A stretch of DNA of 64,000 bases from Sclerurus mexicanus. Lineage: Eukaryota; Chordata; Aves; Passeriformes; Furnariidae. The DNA is taken from positions 704,132-768,131 of the forward strand of contig VWZF01007822.1 of assembly GCA_013396755.1 (NCBI GenBank), written 5' to 3'. The position numbers and the translations under genes were made by a program. Positions 59,014 through 64,000 of this stretch are shown piece after piece (within the stretch, counting starts at the first letter, position 1; every line of letters begins with the position of its first letter). The notes under the pieces were generated by a model. The model was given only the letters and a program-made list of their open reading frames with translations, did not search any database and was not told the origin of the DNA.

Positions 59014-62000
59014 CTGGTGGGGAAAACAGGGAGGTGATTGATATATGCAGGGAGTAAGGCAAACACCTTCCTTATGAACAGGATCAGATGTTGACCTTTA
59101 CGGTTGGATGTAAACATGACACAAAATGAGGAGAATCAAGGACAGAGTCCTGGAAGGATGTTATTTATAGGTAGGCATAGTACCAAAACTGGCCCAAAAA
59201 TGCTGCCCCACTGAACTGAACCAGAAGTAAAGTAATTCTAGGCATTAGAGCAAAGGCAATTATGAGAAAGTTATTTAAAAGGACAGCAGTCCCAGAATTC
59301 ACAATGAGAGACTTGCAAGTATAAGGAAGATGAAGAGAAAGCACAAAGGGAAAAAGACAAGTGAAGAAATCAGAGTGAATCAGTGGCTGACTGCAGGCCC
59401 AAGCCAAAAGCAGTAAGAGGTGGGGCAAACAGTGTCAGCACTGCAGAGGAGTATTTGTTTGAAATGGTGAAAGGAAGGCTGTGCTGAGGTGTTTAACATG
59501 TAAGCAGCGTATACTTACACAAAGTCTGTTTCAGTCTTGAGCTCAGCCACGGGCTGGAAAACAAGGTTACGTCTGCGCATTCCCAGCAAACACACTGAGT
59601 CATCAGTATTGGCAAATACTTTTCCTAAAAAGAATGAAGTAATTCAGGATCTTTCTTTCTCACATGTATAAGGGCAAATACCATTTTTCTGTAATTAAAC
59701 TGAATCAAAAGCTTACAGTAGTGTAATTTCAGCTACTGATTACTTAATAGAATGATCATCAATTAGAGCTTTAATAAGGTTAGATCTCCACTTTTTTAGC
59801 TTAGCTTTGGTAATTGGCAATGAAATTACAGTGCAATTAAACAACAGTAAGTGAATTTTAGCATCCAGTTTTAAATTAGATTTTAGGAAATAGTGCTTTA
59901 CAAAAATTCCCAAAGAAGACACATTACCTGCTTCTGTCTCCCATACAGGCAGCATGAAATAAAAGGAAGAACAGATGTAACTATAAGCATCAACTCCTTC
60001 AAGCATGAAAATCTGCAATCACACTCATTTTTTTTAAGAAAGATGACAAAACAGCTATCTGAATTATTGACCTCACTTGGGTGGAAATCTTCGTATAGCA
60101 GGAAGCACTGCAAGGCACTGCTGAATAATAAAAACATCACCAAGAGGAGAAGAAATCTGTTGACTAGCAAACATTCATATGTTTGCATAGTAGAGTAGCC
60201 TTATATACTGATAGACAATCAAATACAGTAAAGAGATTGCACCAAACATTTCTGCACCTTTTCGGTAGGTTTCTTTCAGTTTTTTGGAAATCCACTGCAT
60301 AGCCTTTGCCGAAATTTTTGTCCCAAAATTTCTATCAAACGGCGAAGGTGCTCCACCCTGTGTGAAAGTTTGAGTTAGTTTAGTCATCAAACCAGGATCT
60401 GTGTCTGTTTTATCAGGTATCTCTGCTAATGGTCTGCTCAACCTCTTATTTCCATTTCCCCCACTTACCAAAACAAATCAAAACTCCCACCATATAAATC
60501 AATCTAAGGCATTTAAAATTCATGCTCAGCACCCGCAGCACTCTCATGGAATCTACTCTACTTCTCACTTAAATGAACAAAGGGCACTGTTTGCCCTTTC
60601 CTCCACCTCTGCCTTGGTGATGAGTCTAGCCAAATCAAGAACTCCCTCTTCACCCACTAACAAGCTGTACTGTGAGATAAAGCAAAGCAGACACATTATG
60701 GATGAACAGATAAGTGTGTTATAAGACTGTATTACAATAATAAGAAAAAAGAGGAGTTGATGCTTAATATAGACAGGAGAAGAATAAAAATGAAAACCAT
60801 TAAGAATCTAATGCATATTTGCCCTAGATTTTTAAATGGGGATTGCAATAAAATCTAATTCTAAAAAAAACCCTCCAAGTTTCTGAGTTACCTACAAACA
60901 GAAATCCACACTTCTTTTCTTTAAGCCTGGGTGAGACTTGTTTGAAATGCCTGAACAATGTATGCTCTCTGTACGTACAAAGTTACTCTTGTCTGCAACT
61001 TTAAGGTCATATTTACCTGCTGCATGTGGCCTAATACATTCTTTCGACAGTCAAACACTCCTTTTCCTTCTTCAGAATACAGCTGATAGATAAAGTCAGT
61101 TGTGTAGTTCTCGTTGCAGTTCTCATTTCTGTAACAATTAAGGTGACACTTAGAAAATTTACTATAAAGTACTGCAAGTTTTCACAGCTACTGAATGACA
61201 AGTGTTTTCCCCACTTCTTGAGACCAGTAATCCTGGCTTTGACATTTTCATCTAATCACATATGCTCACTTCCCCGTAACATGCTCACAATTTTACAGTC
61301 TCCATTACTGTTACTACACAGACCTCACTGGCAGGTCACTTGGAATCCACTGTTAAATAAAGCAGTGAAAGATTAAATAGTTTTAAGTCTGACAAATTCA
61401 TTATGCAGAGAAAAAATGCATTTAATCAAAAAGTCATCAACATCCAGTGTCATCATTTTGCCCTTTATCAAAACATAGATAATGAATAGCTCCCTAGGCT
61501 TTTCCTTACTAATACTGTAAATATAGGATCGTTTCCACCCCAGTAATTTCAGTAATAGAACCTGAACAAATATAATGGTACCCTCATACAGCTTGTGGTC
61601 GTATTAATTTTCAGCCCTCCACTGTTTGGCAAACTGAAAATAAATGCTCCAGAGAGAAGTTACAGGCTGCCTACAGAGGTATGGTTTTAAAAAAAATAAT
61701 CATCAATATATTCTAAATATTTTTATTTCTGAAAAGTATTTTATTCTACATTATCTCCTAGTCTAAGCAGGATTTTTATAGGAAAGGGCCTATTGTTTGT
61801 GTGCACATTTATGGTACACACTATCTGTAGTAATAGAGAATCTAGAATAAAAGACAAACCAAGAATACAGACTGAAAATTGCATAAAGTATGAGACTTCA
61901 GAGCAAATATATTTACAAAGAAAGAAGTTCTGGACTTGAGCTTTCAAACAGGTCCTAGAATTGCCTTCTGGAACACCAACTTTACTAAAAATCTCATGCT

Positions 62001-63423
62001 GAAGGTATAATCAAGGAATAATCATAGGAATAATCAAAGACTTGGGAGTGTCAGGTGGCCAAGCAGCCAACCTGGCTGGAAATGGTCAGCATCACTGATG
62101 CCATCTATTACAATTACTTTTACTTACCTCAGCACTAGACCACGCTGGATACTGGTTTTCATTTTTTCAGTCAAGTGTTCCACATTAGCCTAGAAACAAC
62201 AAAAGTATTTTCAAAGATCCATACAGAAGTCTAAAACAATTTTTATGATCCTACATTTCCTGAGAACTTCTGTCAAGTATTCCGCACAGAGCTTTATGTG
62301 CAAATTCAAATACTCAAGATTTTTGGAGATCAAGGATAACATACTGTGTATGGCTATTCATCTGGGGCTAGAACTATCTTCTAACATCTTCCTCTACATT
62401 CAAGTAAATAATTTTAATAACAAAGGTGTTTTTATATGCTATACTGGTACAGCATCAAGCCTGATCTATATAAAAATACAGAGACAGTCACAAGACCACA
62501 GCTGGCCCTTGCTCTCAGTCCTGCCAAGTCCTGTTTTGGATACAGTGCTGTGCTGGTATTTCCCTATACGACACGAGTACATGTGACTGAGAAATGGATG
62601 AGGATAAGTTATGATTCATTTCACATTTCTATGCCTTTCAGGTAATTCCTATCCATTTAGCTTTGTATCTGTCCATGACTGCAGCTCACACCAACTACAG
62701 CAGAAGTTTGCAGTCCTCACAGTAGGTAAGTTCCACGTCAGCTGGTGGATGTAATACACCCTAATCCGTAATCCTTAAAGCCCGAGGTCTTTATTTTAGT
62801 AACACCTCCAGACATGCTCTGAATGGCTGTGCTAAGTCAGTATCTAACAAACCTGACAAACTGGTCAGTTCCTGACCTGAACAGCCTTCTAACACAATTC
62901 TACCATAATGAAAGAATATTCCTTTTTACTTTTAGCTCTATTTTTGGTTTTATTTTAAAACTAGTCAGGTCTGTTCATTTGATTTGAATTTCAATCAGAA
63001 GACTGAAGTTTAAACAACTCATGCAGTAGTGTTTAATGGCTAATAGAATTATTTTTGTCATTTACCTGAACTTGGTGTCAAGAATAACTGAGTCTGCATT
63101 CCTTTATGTTATGGCGTAAGAACTGGCACGAGAAGCACAGCATTTAGATACATTATAAACTGGGTTTTTTCCTTACATGAGCCAAGTATACACATTATGA
63201 TGCACAGCAATTTTAGGACCTACTTAAAAACGAGCAAAATGTTTCTAATGCTGTATACCTGGAGCTCTCGAATATCAAACTGTTCTTCAAAGATGTAAGC
63301 AGCATCAGCTCCTGCTGCCAGGGCCCCCATGTTGGCCAGGTAACCACAATAACCACCCATGGTCTCGATGATGAACACGCGGCGCTTGGTGCCACTGGCT
63401 GACTGTTTGATGCGGTCACATGT
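58863..63423 (-). CDS. PFKP: ATP-dependent 6-phosphofructokinase, platelet type, last six coding exons (5' part outside window)
   Basis: PFKP phosphorylates fructose 6-phosphate to fructose 1,6-bisphosphate with ATP, the committed step of glycolysis, as a cytosolic tetramer. Coding exons in gene order are: 63423-63259, 62189-62128, 61128-61017, 60357-60258, 59624-59519, 59013-58863. Phases match at every junction and the total is 231 residues plus TAA, roughly the last 30% of the usual 780-790-residue protein. This part belongs to the C-terminal, regulatory PFK domain, where the duplicated active site binds fructose 2,6-bisphosphate. Visible blocks are [30 protein letters not shown] and [14 protein letters not shown]. 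Assignment to PFKP rather than PFKM or PFKL rests on the [12 protein letters not shown] tail and the neighbour PITRM1. The gene continues beyond base 64,000. Confidence 0.96.
59519..59624 (-). CDS. PFKP: PFKP penultimate coding exon
   Basis: It encodes [28 protein letters not shown] and TETDF. It starts in phase 1 after 'tttttag' and ends 'ttt gt|gtaagt', so the junction codon is Val where human has Glu. Confidence 0.94.
60258..60357 (-). CDS. PFKP: PFKP coding exon, third from last
   Basis: It encodes [20 protein letters not shown] followed by [13 protein letters not shown]. Together with the preceding exon's HMQQ this gives the PFK signature region (H-x-Q-x-GG-x-PS-x-x-D-R) in the regulatory half, where Gln replaces the usual Arg. 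Confidence 0.96.
61017..61128 (-). CDS. PFKP: PFKP coding exon, fourth from last
   Basis: It encodes [37 protein letters not shown]. Ends in phase 0 with 'cagcag|gtaaat'. Confidence 0.96.
62128..62189 (-). CDS. PFKP: PFKP coding exon, fifth from last
   Basis: A short 62-base exon encoding [20 protein letters not shown]. Acceptor 'gtttctag', donor 'gag|gtaagt'. Too short and too AT-balanced to be seen as an open frame by itself. Confidence 0.95.
63259..63423 (-). CDS. PFKP: PFKP coding exon, sixth from last
   Basis: Exactly 55 codons in phase 0: [20 protein letters not shown], then [20 protein letters not shown] and [15 protein letters not shown]. The GGYCGYLA block is a PFK hallmark near the effector-sugar site. 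Notably GC-rich compared with its introns. The preceding exon lies beyond the window. Confidence 0.97.
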
Positions 63424-64000
63424 CTGGTCAGAGACAAGATATTCTAAGTATACATTAAAAAAGACTGATTTTTAAATGTTTTTATATGTCATGCAACTTT
63501 GCATCACTAACTGGTTAAAAAAATAAATTAAAGCATTTATAAAAAATAAATATTTAAAAGTTCCAAAATAGCATAACTGAACACCAGAGTAAAAATAAAA
63601 TGTTTGACTACTATCAACTCCTACTTATTTTCTTCCTGCAAAGACTAAAACAAGAATTCATTTTGGTTTGTACATGGAATTAACAGTTGTGTATCTGTTT
63701 TCTAACACAGATACAAACACATATAAATGAAGCTTTTTAAGAAATTCTGATATGAGTAAATTTCTCTTCTTTTAACTCTATTCATTACTGAAATTTGCTT
63801 CTTTTGTATTAAAATTCACTGCATTCCAACCATACTGACAGCTTTGTAAATCCTGAGCCTGTAGTGCTCAATTACTTTTCAGTAACAGTATCCACACAAG
63901 TATCTTTATTTCAAGCACTACTGGTGTAAGTTTAGCTTACGATACAAAAAAAAGTCCTGACTTTTGACACTAAGTAAATAAATACATGTGTGAAGATGTC
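63424..64000 (-). other. PFKP: PFKP intron, running off the window
   Basis: AT-rich sequence upstream (in gene direction) of the first visible PFKP exon. I find no further PFK exon before base 64,000. Confidence 0.7.

Noticed and set aside
1..64000. CRISPR arrays, operons, prophage or other prokaryote-type systems
   Set aside because: No spaced direct repeats, ribosome-binding sites or compact gene runs are present. The window is vertebrate nuclear DNA with spliced genes.
1..64000. tRNA, rRNA or microRNA genes
   Set aside because: I saw no tRNA box A/B pair with a cloverleaf, no rRNA similarity and no long precursor-like hairpin. A covariance-model scan could still find small RNAs that I cannot see by eye.

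Overview
This is a vertebrate nuclear window, almost certainly from a bird outside the chicken/duck lineage. The evidence is long introns with GT-AG boundaries, several CR1 retroposon 3' ends of the avian type, and two copies of an ERVL-like LTR family that I associate with neoavian genomes. The species itself cannot be named from the sequence.

Layout: (1) Bases 1 to about 29,250 are AT-rich intergenic DNA with no supportable gene. They hold two CR1 fragments, one old LTR, a purine-rich tract, some simple repeats and a small AP-1-like site cluster. (2) From about 29,700 to 31,500 lies a CpG-rich promoter region and the first two exons of PITRM1. It is disturbed by a 715-bp near-identical repeat sitting between two single-N positions, most simply read as an assembly artefact. 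(3) From 30,607 to 57,446 on the + strand is the full coding region of PITRM1, the mitochondrial presequence protease. I traced 27 coding exons with matching splice phases and no break (1,030 residues). Intron 12 holds a nested repeat: an LTR with an intact 5-bp target duplication inside a CR1. (4) From 63,423 down to 58,863 on the - strand are the last six coding exons of PFKP, platelet-type phosphofructokinase. The gene runs off the right edge.

PITRM1 and PFKP are convergent (tail to tail), with poly(A) signals about 880 bp apart, the same arrangement as human 10p15. One gene clears peptides in the mitochondrial matrix and the other is a glycolytic control enzyme. Nothing in the sequence suggests they work together beyond being neighbours.

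I found no new biological system here. The most valuable observations are the gap-bounded duplication at the PITRM1 promoter, the repeat-bearing GC-rich 5' leader with a possible upstream ORF, and the nested LTR with its target-site duplication.
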